The translations under genes and the position numbers were made by a program. From Desmodesmus armatus (taxonomy: Eukaryota; Chlorophyta; Chlorophyceae; Sphaeropleales; Scenedesmaceae), in contig VIIQ02000271.1 in assembly GCA_007449985.2 (NCBI GenBank), positions 1 through 64,000 of the forward strand: 64,000 bases of DNA. Direction: 5' to 3'. Below are positions 14,280 through 26,242 of this stretch, one piece after another. The notes under the pieces were generated by a model. It had not been told where the DNA came from. It searched no databases and saw only the letters and a program-made list of their open reading frames with translations. Numbering within the stretch: position 1 is the first letter of the stretch; every line of letters starts with the position of its first letter.

Positions 14280-14850
14280 ACCGTGACCGTGACGCCCGTC
14301 ATTGAGAACAAGCATGCGCTCAGGCGCGGAAGGGGCGGGCCAGCATATCGTATGGTCTGCGCACTACAAGTTCCCAAGGTGGGGGCCGAGCTGGTGAAGC
14401 GATATGCGATTATAGAATTTATGTTCTGCAACTTTGCATATGGGCTTTCAATGAGGTGGTGACCGCTGGCCAGAACGCACATGCAACCATCCAGCAAGCA
14501 GCTGCAGAAAGTGACCCAACGCAGCAGGCCGCACATGTAGGCTCTGCATAGATGGGATGGCTGTGTTATTCCTTCATCTTACAAATACGCACATGGCACC
14601 AGCTGACAGCACTTGGGCTTATCTTGCTAGCACTTGCAAATAGATGGCAGCTAGCTGCAGCTGGTGCGCCATACTTCAGCAGGCACGAGCTGGAGAGTCA
14701 GTCTGCGTGCTTTATGCGGTCGAATTGAATGATGTAGTGATTTGCTTGTGCTTCTTGTGCAGCTGGTGCTTCAGGAAGAAGCAGGAGATTTGTACAGCAG
14801 CAGAATCAGCTGCAGCAGGTGTCAAAAGCAGCTGAAGTAGGCACAGGCAG
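14280..14850 (+). other. Possible coding exons, fragmentary
   Basis: Several plus-strand stretches look coding: residues around VIENKHALRRGRGGP near 14300 and EVVTAGQNAHATIQQAAAE near 14450, and CFRKKQEICTAAE near 14770-14810. I could not join them into one phase-consistent gene. They may be exons of a gene extending through the exon-like repeats at 14987-15345, or relics. Confidence 0.25.
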
Positions 14851-14986
14851 GCGCAGACAAATATGCATTGGCAGCAGGTACTCTGACTGCCACAAGCTGG
14901 TACAGGCCCAAACAGAAGACGGCATGCCGGAAGGCCTCAAAAGTGGCACCCTAGAAGGCAGGCACAAGCCAAGTATAGAGCGTCAG

Positions 14987-15345
14987 GTGAGCATGTGACT
15001 GTGCAGGCGCAGAGGGCGGCTGGAGGAAGCCCCATTGAGCAGAACCAGGAGGGGGCCCTAGGAGGCGGGCACAAGCAGGAGTGCGGCGCACCAGGTACGC
15101 ACATGCATTCATTGAATAGATGTGCAGGCGGCGAGGGGTGCTGGAGCGGGACCCCTGGAGCACAAGCTGGAGGGGGCGCTTCAAGGAGGGAGGCACAAGC
15201 TGGGTTCACGGCGCACCAGGTACGCACATGCATTTAAAAGATTTGCAGGCGGTGAGGGGTGCTGGAGCGGGACCCCTTGAGCACAAGCTGGAGTGGGCGC
15301 TTCAAGGAGGGAGGCACAAGCTGGATTTACGGCGCACCACGCACA
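14987..15345 (+). repeat. ~120-bp tandem repeat with exon-like units
   Basis: Three units. Each has a TGCAG acceptor, an 88-92 nt body (15007-15094, 15128-15219, 15249-15339) and, in the first two, a CACCAG/GTACGCACATGCAT donor; the third has lost its donor (CACCACGCAC). One frame of units 2 and 3 gives GPLEHKLEGALQGGRHKL-like peptides. A related peptide (EGLKSGTLEGRHK) is encoded just upstream at about 14930-14985, so the exon may have been amplified at least three times. Confidence 0.6.
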
Positions 15346-15394
15346 CACGTGCTCATGAAAGATCTTGGTATCGTGGGTGATGATGCGATGGAGA

Positions 15395-15585
15395 TGACGG
15401 TGGTGGTGGTGGTGGCGGCGGTGGTGGTGATGTTGGTGGCGGTGATGGTGATGGTGGTGGCGGTGGTGGTGGTGGCGGTGATGGTGGTGGCGGCAGTGGT
15501 GGTGGCGGCGGTTTGGTGGTGGTGGCAGTGGCGGCGGCGGTCGTGGTGGCGGCGGTGTTGGTGGTGGTGGCGGCACTGCTCAGCA
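15395..15585. repeat. (GGT/GGC)n trinucleotide repeat
   Basis: About 190 bp of GGT, GGC and GAT triplets, translating as poly-Val/Ala/Met or poly-Gly depending on frame. Confidence 0.9.
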
Positions 15586-16075
15586 GCAGCACCAACAAGA
15601 GCAGCTCCTTGGCAGCAGCAGCACCAACAGAAGCAGCAGCTCGGCAGCAGCAGCAACAGCAGCACCAGCACAAGCAGCAGCTCAGCAGCAGCAGAACCAA
15701 CAGAAGCAGCAGCTCAGCAGCAGCAGCAGCACCAACAGAAGCAGCAGCAGCAGCTCAGCAGCAGCAACAGAGGCAGCAGCTCAGCAGCAGCACCAACACA
15801 CGCAGCAGCAGCAGCAGCAGTAGCAGCAGCAACAGAATCGACAGCTTAGCAGCAGCAGCACCAACACAAGCAGCAGCTCAGCAGCAGCAGCAGCACCAAC
15901 ATAAGCAGCAGCTCAGCAGCAGCAGCACCAACAGAAGCAGCAGCAGCAGCTCAGCAGCAGCAACAGAGGCAGCAGCTCAGCAACAGCAGCAGCAGCACCA
16001 ACACACGCAGCAGCAGCAGCAGCAGCAGCAACAGAATCGACAGCTTAGCAGCAGCAGCAGCACCAACAGAAGCAG
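15586..16075. repeat. (CAG/AGC)n compound repeat
   Basis: About 490 bp of CAG-type triplets interspersed with ACCAACA-type units, including internal repeats (a block at about 15670-15830 recurs at 15880-16050). It is open in several frames as Gln-, Ser- or Ala-rich peptides up to about 16136. It could encode a Gln-rich segment of the poorly resolved plus-strand gene, but triplet repeats are open by construction. Confidence 0.85.
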
Positions 16076-17476
16076 AAGCAGCCGCACCACCAGCAACAGC
16101 AAATCACAGCCGCATACGTCATGGCATAAAAGGTGACTGACAGTGCGCGCGCCCATGCAGTTACACAAGGGACACATGCTGGTTGTGGTGGAGATGGCTG
16201 CATGAAGCTGGCGGTGGCAGCAGGGACAAACATGCAGGCCCTTTTTTGGCCTGGAAACAGGGGCACCAACAAGATTGGAGGCAGCGGCGGCGGCAGGAGC
16301 AGCAACAGATGCGCGGATGCAGGAGCTTGAGGTGCAGCAGCAGAAGAGGAGGAGGCTGCAGCACCGGTGCGTGACAACTTGTGCATCAACATGCAACACA
16401 ATAGACAGTTGGTGTGCTGGTGGTCATCACGGTGATGATGGTCGCGGCGGAGGCAGTTGTACGGACTTGTTTGTCATGATGCGGGGTTCAACAGTGTTGG
16501 TGCTGCCGGCATACAGTGGTGGTGGTGCGAGGGTGTCGTGGTTGCGCTTCTTGGGCCGATTCGGCAGGGCCTCGGCAACCAGAACCTTCATGTCAATTTG
16601 AGGGTGCCTATGTGGCTTCATTGACAGATCCCAGTCTGTCAGTGGCTGTAGAAGTAAAGCTGCGGACTGCGACCTGGGCCCCTACACAGCTTCATGGACA
16701 CCCAGCTGGGTACTGTACTACGAGCAGCACTGCGCAAGCCTGTGCGCAATCATTCGCACCATAAATTTCATCTGGCACCAATGCTTCTAACGATTGGATG
16801 GCAGCGCAAGCACCTGTTTATAGATAGACCTTGTTGTGCGCCCCCCAAAACCTACCAACCTGATGATGTGCTGAGCTCAGCTCAATGTGACCAAGCCCAT
16901 CTGCCATTGACAAACACGAGCTGCCACACTTTTACACAACTCACGACTCCAAGATCAAGCCTTCACCAAGTACCAGGCAATCATTTCGTAAAGCTTGCAA
17001 CTGCCACAGCAACCAACACTGCTACTACCGACAACCCCCCTGACCGACACTTCTACCAAACTCAGCCAAACAACTGCCAGTAGCTGTCCTCAAACAAAAA
17101 AAGCTTGGTGGCACCTGCTGGGCAGCTGAGCGGCCCTGATGCTCCTGCAGCTGCTACAACTACCACCTCATACAGGTATCAAGAGTCGCAGCTGAGCCCT
17201 CCGTGTGTGTCTGCATGCTGCAAGAGCATCGTGGCATCACACAAAAGGCCAACCACGGAGCACCCAATCTTCAAGAAACAAGCCTTCACAAACAAACCTC
17301 CAACAGCCCAAAACGCCCCTACTTTCTGATCTCACAACAGCTGCTGTGCTGCTGGTGCCCCTACTGCTGCTTCTCGATGAGCACTGAGCGGCAGCACCCC
17401 AGGCAGAACAAAAACAGGCGGGCAGCTGCAGCCCTCAAGCTGTTGAAACCGTTCAGCTGCAGCCAGACAGCTGTGC
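16076..17476. other. Region 3' of ASA4, mostly unassigned
   Basis: The left part (to about 16370) continues CAG-rich sequence; a plus-strand segment near 16275-16366 encodes a charged peptide (MQELEVQQQKRRRLQHR) ahead of a possible donor. The right part, about 16915-17476, is the likely 3' UTR of ASA4. Nothing else was recognised. Confidence 0.4.
16932..16936 (-). promoter_or_regulatory. Candidate TGTAA poly(A) signal of ASA4
   Basis: TGTAA on the minus strand about 540 bp past the ASA4 stop codon, a plausible distance for a chlorophycean 3' UTR. Confidence 0.4.
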
Positions 17477-20400
17477 TCATGCTGTTGCTGTCTTGGGCCC
17501 GGCTGCAGGGCTGGAAGCCACGCTCTCATCAAACCATGCAGTGAAGGCCACGTCCCGCCTGTACATCTCAGCCCAGGCAGTACCCTGTACCGCACACGCA
17601 GCAATACGCAGCAATACACAGCAACGGGGCAAGTAAGTCAACATGCAGGGGAGTGTATGTCAACTACATGAATATTACAGCATGTTGTGTCAACAAGGTT
17701 TCAAGGGTAAGGTGTGATGTAAGCCATGTACCAGGAGTGTCGAGAGTCTTTTCAATAAAACACCAGATCACCACCCTTGGCTACGACACGTGAGTTGCAG
17801 TAGAGACGATCAACATCATCACACACATATGGTGTGCGTGCATGTGTGGTAGGGGTGTGGGCCACCACCCAGCAATACATGGACAATCCTGACTAGTACC
17901 CCCCCCCCAGCCCAGCCCCTCACCTTTGCGGCATCCAGCCTGCGGTTGACAGCTGCCAGGGCTGCGGTAAGGGACAGTGGCGTTCACGGCAGCAGACAGA
18001 CAGGAACACAGACGCGACAGGTCGTCAGTAAGCTATGACGGGTGTGACCACTCAACACATTGGTGCCGTATCAAGCTGCTATTGACATAGTGTTACATGA
18101 GCCTTGTGAGTACCTGGTCACGGCTGGCTGGCATTTCACTGCTGTGCTGTGCTAGGCTGCAAGACCTGGACAATGCTGGACAATGCTGTGGTGATAGTGA
18201 TGTATCAGCCCTGGCACCGCCTCTGCTGATGCCCAGGGCCGGTGCCTGCCTTCAAAAAGTTGACATATATGTTGCTGATTGTACAGTGCAGCCCCGATAC
18301 CTGGTCCCATGCATGCACCGCCCCACACTCAACCATCCAGCCTAGTCAATGTCTGTCCAACCAGACGCCCCCCCCCCCCCGCGCTTCTCACCTGCCACCT
18401 GCTCCATGCGCACAGCCCTAAGCAGACTGCCCCTCCCCCCGTCATCCCCAGTATCAGCCGCTGCCAAACTGTTATCACCTGCCACCATCCCTGTAGAGGA
18501 CTCTTGACTGCCATTCACGCAAGGGCTCACCCAACAGCACGGTGACCGCCCAGCCCACCATGTTCCCGCCTTCAATATCAGCTACAGCCATATGCATGCT
18601 CAGCCCCCCTGCGCCCCGCTTCTCACCTGCCACCTGCTCCTTGCGCACAGCCTCAGCAGACTTTGACAGCTGGGTGTCCAGCAGACGGGTGGCCTCAGCC
18701 TGCACAGCAGTAACAGTGACACAGCACAGAGTGGAGCTGAGAACAGCGGTGTGTTGCAGCAATGGCATTATTTGACATACACATACAGATAAGCTCGGCA
18801 TCTTGTGAGCAGGATGCTCAAAGCCTTTGTCCCTACCTGCAGCCCCTCGATCTCTGCCTTGGCGTCGGTCACAGCAGCGCTCTGCAGCCAGGCCTGGTAC
18901 TCCTTGGTCAGCTTGTCAGCAGTGGCCTCGTCAGCGCTGCCAGCCTGCTGCTTGGCTGACACCAGCATCTGCCAGGGCAGCTTGTGGGACTGTGGGCGGG
19001 ACACATGACAGTGAAGTGACAGCGGCGGCAGCAGTAGCAGCAGCAGATGAGGCAAGGTAGAAGGTATGTAATAAAGTTGGTGAAATGCTAAGAAGTGGAT
19101 GTGCACTCTATAGCGCCTTCTGGTGTCTCTCTGCAGGGGCAGGGGTGGGGGGCAAGGGGAGGGGAGGAAGAGAGGGGGGGGGGGGGGAGGAGGAAAAGGG
19201 AGGGGGGAGGGGACGGGGGAGGAGGGGGGCAGGGGAGGAGGGGGTGAAGGCCGCAGGGGGCAGGGGAGGGGACACGGGCACCAGCATAGCTACTTGGATG
19301 AAGCCAGGTGAAAGTGTGTAGGTGGGCTGTGACCTCATCTGTCTAGATAACCTATTTGCATCCACCTGGCTCCCACCCTAACGGGCAATGCCACCGCACT
19401 TTGGCACGGGAGGAGTGTCAGCTGGCAGCTTTGCTTGAGCTTTGCGCAGGTCCACATAGGGTGAAGTGCTATAGGCAGGGCTTGCATAGCAGGTAGCTGC
19501 AGCTGGTGCTGTGATACCCCTCCTGTGCCTGACAGCACCAGCAGTGCCTACTTGGGTGGGGGCCAAGTGGAAACCAGTAGGTGGGCTGTGTCCTCATCTG
19601 TCCGATGACGACAAGCCAACCTACTTGTATCCACCTAGCTCCCACTCTAGTTGCCGGCGATGCCACCACTGCTGGGCACAGGAGGGGTGTGTATTAGCGA
19701 CGTGCACATATCCTCATGGGGTGGAATGCGGTGAAGCGGGGCATGCATAGCAGTTGGCTGCAGCTGCTGCATTTATCCCCTCCTGTGCCACTGCCAGGGC
19801 CTGGCAGTACTGGCAGTGCCTTCTTGACTGGGGGTCAGGTGGAAACAAGTAGGTGCGCTGTGTCCTCCTTTGTATGAAGCAGGCCACAGGGCGCACCTAT
19901 TGTTATCCACCTGGCTCCCACCCTAGTAGGCAATGCCACCGCTGTCATGCACAGGAGGGGTGTCAGCTGGCGACTTCACTTAAACTTTGCGCACATCCAC
20001 ATGCAAATAACATGCTATGGGCGGGTAATGCAAAGCAGGTGACCGCAGCATTTCCACCCTCCTGTGCCTGACAGCACCAGCAGTGCCAACTTGGGTGGGG
20101 GCCAAGTGGAAACCAGTAGGTGGGCTGTGTCCTCATCTGTCCGATGATGACAAGCCGACCTACTGATATCCACCTGGCCCCCACCCTAGTGGGCACTGCC
20201 ACCGCTGTTTTGCACAGGAGGGGTGTCAGCTGGCAGCTTTGCTTGAGCTTTGCGCAGGTCCACATAGGGGGAAATGCTTAGGGCGGGGCATGCATAGCAG
20301 GTAGCTGCAGCTGGTGCAGTGATACCCCTCCTGTGCCTGACAGCAACGGCAGTGCCTACTTGGGTGGGGGCCAAGTGGAAACCAGTAGGTGGGCTGTGTC

Positions 20401-23400
20401 CTCATCTGTCCGATGACGACAAGCCGACCTACTGATATCCACCTGGCCCCCACCCTAGTGGGCACTGCCACCGCTGTTGGGCACGGGATGGGTGTCAGTT
20501 GGCGAATTGCACATATCCGCGTGGGGTGGAATGCTATGGGCAGCGCATGCATTACAATGGGCTGCAGCTGCTGCATTGATACCCCTCCTGCGCCTGACAG
20601 CACTAGCAGTGCCTACTTGAGTGGGGCCAGGTGGAAACAAGGAGGTTGGCCGTGTCCCAACTTGTTAGGATTAGGACAGGCAACCTTCTTTGCATCCACC
20701 TGGCCCCCACCCTAGTGGGGGTTACGCCACTGCTGCCAGCAGTACGGTACAGGATGTGTGTCACACTTTACTTGAGCGTGTGCAGATCCACATAGGGTGG
20801 AATGCTATGGGCGGGGCATGCATAGCAGGTAGCTGCAGCTGGTGCAGTGATACCCCTCCTGTGCCTGGCAGTACGGCAGTGCCTACTTGAGTGGGTGCCA
20901 GGTGGAGACAAGTAGGTGAGCTGTACCCTCATCTGTCAAAATGGGGATCCAGGCCAACGTACATGCATCTACCTGGCTCCGGAGGTGGGATCCCACCTAG
21001 TAGGCATTGCCACTGCTGCTGGGCACGGGAGGGGCGCCAGTTGGCAACACTTTTGCAGCATCGCACAATAGGTTGAACTGTGCACTATGTATACGTTCTC
21101 TCAGCTTTCAGCCAACTACACCTTGCCAAAGCCAAATAAGTCTTGGGTGAGGCTTTTGTTGAACCCCACTACCCCTGGCTTGGCATTATGTCGTCTACCA
21201 GTCAGGGGAGTAAAGCAAAGGTGTAAGGCGATTGACAGCACAGAGGGGTTTAAGATGCCGCCATACCCCACCTCCTCTTCCCACAGCATCCACCAACACA
21301 CCGCCTAGCCCCTGACAACCTCGAGTGTGCGTGCAGAAGCTTCACACAGCAGTAGGAAGCGTCAGCTGCAAATTTTCAATTTCCCGCTGTTTTTGAATGC
21401 AAATGTTCATTTATCCCGCCTTTTTGGAATCGTCAGGCCATGCGCACCTGAGCCAGGGCCTTGACCTTGTCAGCAAACTTCTTGTAGCCAGCAGAACCAC
21501 CGTCCACACCCACAGGGGCACCTGCAAAAAGCAGACACGGCATGTACACAGGCTTGGGGTTTAGGGTTCATCCACAGTTCATCCCTTCCGCAGTTCATCC
21601 CATTTGGGAGTACCTCCAAAGACCTGAAAGGCCACAATACAGAGAGAATGACAGCACAAAGGCATCGTGATGCAGCAGTTCCATCTCCACTGCCACTCTT
21701 GAGTGCCAGCACGTGCTCAAAGTTACATGCAGGTGAACCACCTTCCCATTCCTGACCAAAAATGATCAGAGTGGTTGGGACGAATGGAAGTGCGGTCTGC
21801 TGCTGCTTCCAGTCAGCCAGCTGCTGACCTTTCGGTGCCATCCACACACTTGGGCAACCTTGGACGCTCTGCCATTGGCCTCCCCTACCCCAAACCAGGT
21901 TCCCTGAGCCCCTCCACCCCAGCCCCGCCCTGCTGCATGCTGTGCTGCTACATGTGAGCCCACCTGTCTCTGCCTCCACAGCATTGGCAGCATCCACCAG
22001 GGCAGCATGGTAGTCTGCAGCACACAGCAAAGCACAGACAGTATTGGTGTCGTTGCATTCTGTGCATGATGGCCTTGTCCACAGCATGGTCTGTCATGCA
22101 GGTAGCTGTTGTGCACAGAAGATGTTCAGCGCAGCAGTTCAGTGTGCAACAAACTACGCCACAACCATTGATGATTACAGACAGTGGACATCGTCCCTGC
22201 TGCTGTCCACACAAGCAGGCACGTGCCTGCACATCAACACAGGAGCAGTGTCCAAGCTGGTGGGACATGCACACACGCACACGCACCCCCATGCATGCAC
22301 ACGCACGCACACACGCCCCCCCCCCCCCAAAAACACCCACACGCGCACCTGCGCATTAGTACGCATGAGCACGCATGCATTCCCCCTGCTGACACCCACA
22401 CAATCTTGCCGCCGCAACTGGTGTGGTGTATGGCTTTTATGGCTTGATGCGACCTCTGTCAATACATGCACTTGCGTGACACAAACAAACGTACAAACTG
22501 TATGCACCTCACTGACAGGACACACACAGGGGTGTCAGAGGCTACTAAAATTGTTGCCGCACCTGGTGTTGTGTATGGCTTGATGCGAGCCAGCATGTCC
22601 TTCAGTGACTCAGCGCCAGCAGTGGCTGCTGACACCTTGTACTCCAGCTCAGTGGCAGGGGCGGCAAAGCCAGCCTGCAGGGAGCAACGAATCACAACCG
22701 GAATAATTGAAACACATAAGATTTGTGAGCTGCGCGGAATCATTGTTAGTACATCTCTTGACAGAAGTGTTTTGGAGGTGGGAAGTGAGGGAGCATCAGC
22801 ACCAGCAGAGGCTACTGACACCTTGTACTCCAGCTCAGTTCTGATCGCTGGCCTGACGGTTCCAAGGGCGGCAAAGCCAGCCTGTCGAGAGCGATCAGAA
22901 CACGGCAAGGAGCGGCAGGGTGGCAGAGGAGGCTTGTCAGAATATAGGGGGGAAAAGTCTGAACGGCACCAGCAGTGGCTGCAGACACCTTGTACTCCAG
23001 CTCAGTGGCGGGGGAGTATTGAAACCACGTTGGAGAGGCAGAAAGCTGAGGGCAAGTGTGTGCTGAGACAATGGTTCGGCTGTTGCTGCTGCAGCCACTG
23101 ACACGGGCTGCGCATCCACAGCAGCCCTCCTCCACCAGCTGTTGCCGCTGCCACCACCGCTGCTGTTGTACTTCAAGTACACTGTACTTGAAATACAGTG
23201 TACTCAAACTGTGAGGGCTTTTGCAAAAACATTACAACCCCAGCCACAGATATGCGACCTCAGTTGATGCCTCCCCAACACCCCCATTGCTCATGCGTCT
23301 TTGCAACTGCCTAGGTTGCAACAGCTGCTCGACCCCGCCAATCCCAGCTGCTACAACATTGCGTCGCGCCGTGTGCAAACTCACTTTGAACAAAAACCCT

Positions 23401-25047
23401 ACGGCAAAACCCTACGGCAAGGACCCAACTACACCCCCCCCCCAAAAGGCACAGTTGCCCGTATCGCACCCATCATAACACTCGGCTGTTTGGCTTTTAG
23501 CTGTAGTGCAACCAGCCGGCACCACCACCCTCCTGCTGCTGTACTGCTGCTATATTGCTGCTGCTATGCCCCTGGCAGGAAGCAACAAGCGGACCGACAA
23601 GCCCCCTAGTGTCAGGACCAGCAGCACGCTCCCACCTGAGCACCAACGTCCTGCAGCTTTTACTTTCACCTGGTTGTTTCACAGCTATCCAGCTGTAACA
23701 CAACCAGCCGGCACTGCCAACCTTTATGCTGCTGTACTGCTGCAATCTGCTGCTGCTATGCCCCTTGCAGCAATAAACATGCAGACCTGCAGTCCCACCG
23801 TACTAGCTTAGATCAGCGCGCTCTCACCTGAGCACCGACGTCCTGCAGCTGAGCCACATAGCGCTTCACTGCAGCCACACCACCTGCCTTCTCCCAGTCC
23901 AGAGGCACAGCAATGTTCTGTAGAGAGATACATGAGCAGCAGTGTGCACAACACAGCACAGAAGAGCATTGCATGCTTCAAGGTCTGATGCAACACACGT
24001 TGCTGATCGTGTGTGTGTGGGGCGGGGTGGGGTGGGGGATGTCCCAGCAGGGACGCATTCGCATTCGTGCTACATGCATGGCTACAATATGTGGGCACAT
24101 AGGCATTTCCCCCCGTCCATAGGCACTGCAATGTTCTGCAAAGACACCACATCATCATGCACATCATTTCGGCATGCTGTCCTGTGCTGTCATCCCTCCC
24201 GCTGCTGCTGGTGCTGCTGCTTCTGGAGACATTTGATAAACACCACACAGCTGCTGCACCGACGAGGTGGTAGCTATCACACTTGGTTGATGTAACCAGA
24301 CCCCTCACTTCCCCTGTCGCCCTACTGCACTCTGCTGATCCTTCCATTGACCAGCAGCAAGCAAGGGCACTTGGAATCAGGAACAGTCCTGCTGCATTTT
24401 CCCAATGACCCAAAGTTGTTTCTCGATTAACCAAAAGAGTTTGCATTTGTGGGGTGAACATGCGCAGCCAAGATTGGACTTCATCAGCAACAATGCAACT
24501 GCCTTGCAAACCCCTTACTGGTGACACCAGGATGTCCATTTACACTGCTACTGCTGCATGCTTGCAGCCATTCTCACCTCCTCCATGCTTGATCAATACC
24601 CCCCCCCCCCCCCCCCTTTCCCTGCCCAAGACCCCCCCCCCTTCCACCCACGCAGAACTTCCTGTCCCCCAGCTCAACGGCTGTTGTACCACCCCATCTG
24701 TTCATCCCACCCACCTGGATGCCTGACTCCACGATCTGTGCTGCTGCATACTTGCGCTCTATCTGGGAAGCCAGCTCATACTCTGGCTCCTCCTTGCCTG
24801 CAGCTGCTGGGCCCTTTGCAGCAGCTGCAAACTGCTCCCGCTGGAAGGCCTTCACTGCTGCCTCTGCCTCAGGATCAGATGTGTTGTTGAGGTTGTACAC
24901 GACGTCCTTACGGCCGAAGGAGGACTCCTGGGTTGCGAAGGAACGACAGAGCACTGACGCAGCAGGTGCAGCAGCACCGGAGAGCACGAAAGAGCTGCCG
25001 CTGCCAGCGATGGATGCAAGCTGACGGAGAGCGTTAGTAAGCGCCAT
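17477..25047 (-). CDS. ASA4: Mitochondrial ATP synthase-associated subunit ASA4, 9 exons
   Basis: Exons: 25047-24715, 23917-23828, 22674-22563, 22014-21964, 21521-21448, 18989-18837, 18699-18627, 17961-17924, 17584-17477. All phases fit, giving 343 aa with stop TGA. The N-terminus (MALTNALRQL...VLCRSFA) is a typical Arg/Ser/Ala mitochondrial transit peptide. Signatures that agree with Polytomella/Chlamydomonas ASA4 as I remember it: I(A/E)-x-KY-x-x-AQ-V/I-VE-x-G, NIAVPLDWEKAG, VKRYVAQLQDVGAQAGF, DYHAALVDA, YKKFADKVKALA, VRKEQVA, and a C-terminal WAEMYRRDV...WFDESVA..PAAGPK. ASA proteins build the peripheral stalk of the dimeric F1Fo ATP synthase in the inner membrane and are restricted to Chlorophyceae. 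The introns are large and carry tandem repeats and decayed exon copies. Confidence 0.92.
18380..18430 (-). pseudogene. Decayed copy of ASA4 exon 7 (3' half)
   Basis: About 35 bp (GCTTCTCACCTGCCACCTGC onward) match the donor side of exon 7 at 18616-18655 almost exactly, including the donor site; beyond this the copy diverges. It lies in the intron between exons 7 and 8, so it is a potential cryptic exon. Confidence 0.7.
19133..19270 (+). repeat. Homopurine (G/A) tract in ASA4 intron
   Basis: About 135 bp of almost pure G and A, including a run of 14 or more G. Polypurine tracts with partial mirror symmetry can form triplex DNA. It lies at the exon-6 side of the 265-bp tandem array in the same intron. 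Confidence 0.9.
19320..21030. repeat. ~265-bp tandem array in ASA4 intron 5
   Basis: Seven diverged head-to-tail copies of a unit with the landmark GTGGGCTGTGTCCTCATCTG; landmark positions are about 19322, 19580, 19855, 20122, 20390, 20645 and 20915 (spacing 255-275 bp). Each unit also contains CCACCTGGCCCCCACCCTAG, a GGAGGGGTGTCAGC block and GATACCCCTCCTGTGCCTGA. The array fills most of the 2458-bp intron between exons 5 and 6. Confidence 0.92.
22265..22385. repeat. CA/CACG-rich simple repeat
   Basis: Irregular CACACGCA repeats with a run of 10 C around 22317, inside the intron between ASA4 exons 3 and 4. Confidence 0.8.
22797..22884 (-). pseudogene. Decayed copy of ASA4 exon 3, interrupted
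   Basis: Matches the acceptor half of exon 3 (about 22616-22680: CACCTTGTACTCCAGCTCAG and GGCGGCAAAGCCAGCCTG) but with about 30 bp inserted between the blocks. It lies in the adjoining intron. Confidence 0.75.
22965..23012 (-). pseudogene. Second decayed copy of ASA4 exon 3
   Basis: About 45 bp around CACCTTGTACTCCAGCTCAG match exon 3 again, then diverge. Together with 22797-22884, exon 3 sequence occurs three times within 450 bp. Confidence 0.72.
24120..24146 (-). pseudogene. Copy of the ASA4 exon 2 acceptor edge
   Basis: AGGCACTGCAATGTTCTGCA resembles the exon 2 start and acceptor at 23903-23925 (AGGCACAGCAATGTTCTGTA). It is short, so chance is not fully excluded. Confidence 0.5.
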
Positions 25048-26242
25048 CTTCGTGCTGGCGGAGGGGTCAGCACGCCTGGCTCGCTTTCACAGGTGCAGGT
25101 GATCTGAGCGTGCTGTATCTGAGCGTGCCCCGACCCCGTCAGATCAGAGGGTCTTGAGAAGTGATCTGAGCATGTGTAACACTCTGCAACTTTTGCCTCT
25201 TTCTTCCGTCTCCAGGGTTTTGGGTGGTTACGTATGCCATGCATTGCTTTTTTCCCTAGGCACAGCCAGTGAAGACATAGCTGAGACGGATGCACAAAAG
25301 ACAACATACATGGAAACTATACAAGCATAGCTTGCTCAGTGTCACAAAGCACACACATTCATCTGGTGCCAGCCTGGCACCTAGGTACGGTGGGGGCCAG
25401 GTCAGCTGGGCAGGGAGATCACACACAGACTCTACAGTGAAGGAACTGCGAGATACAATGCCGTAACATCCGCTCTCACGTTTTTCAGCATGATGTCCCT
25501 TCAGCGCACACAAGTCGACAAGCCAGCACATTTGAAACCAACCCAGCTGAATTCCCAGCTGGCGACTTCCAAAGCCCCAACATGGGTCTATGGCCAATCT
25601 GCGGGCTGAGCGGCGGGCCCATAAGGCCCCAGTTGCAAATTTGAAGCCCTAACAAGGGCTACCAAGGCTCATAGGGCCTGACTCACTGACTCATCAAGGT
25701 CCCAATACTACTACTACTACTACTTTACTGGATCAGGGCCTCGCCTGATCGCCCTTTCAGGAGCCAAACAAGGCCCATAGGGCAATACAGTGAAAGACCC
25801 GCTCCAGACTCCGCTGCAAATAATCCACTAGGTCTCAATCAGGTGCATCAAGAAGGTGCACCATCCATCGCCAATCATCAAGCTGCACTTGCAAGGCGCC
25901 CAGGCACAGCCACACTCCGTCAAGTCTATTTAGTACTACTGGGCTAGTAGCTCGCTCACCATGTGCTGGCCAGCACACGCCACTGCTGCACTGATACATG
26001 AGCTGCTCAGCTTGGGACAACTTGTCCCTCGAAGGCAACGCCCTCACCAACGGACAACTATGCTTGGTGGCCAACCAGCAAAGGCTCAGTGCTTATCAGC
26101 CATGCAGTGCCACAAAAAACTTGAAGTACACCAAGTGACACTTCCCTGATAGCATCCGATGGAGGCCCTTCCCTTCACTGTAAAGGGATCTTGGCGGCAT
26201 TCCCAGCAACCACAAGAAACAGAACAGACAAGCCTGCAATTC
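25048..26242. other. Intergenic between ASA4 and F-box gene A
   Basis: The first 200 bp should contain the ASA4 promoter. Repetitive 'ATCTGAGCGTG' pieces occur at 25098-25170, and short GGGCCCATAAGGC / AAGGCCCATAGGGC repeats plus a (CTA)n run occur at 25600-25780. No gene was recognised. Confidence 0.4.

Noticed and set aside
18475..18801. Long minus-strand frame spanning ASA4 exon 7
   Set aside because: It reads through the donor site of exon 7 into intron sequence; the spliced model with matching phases is preferred.
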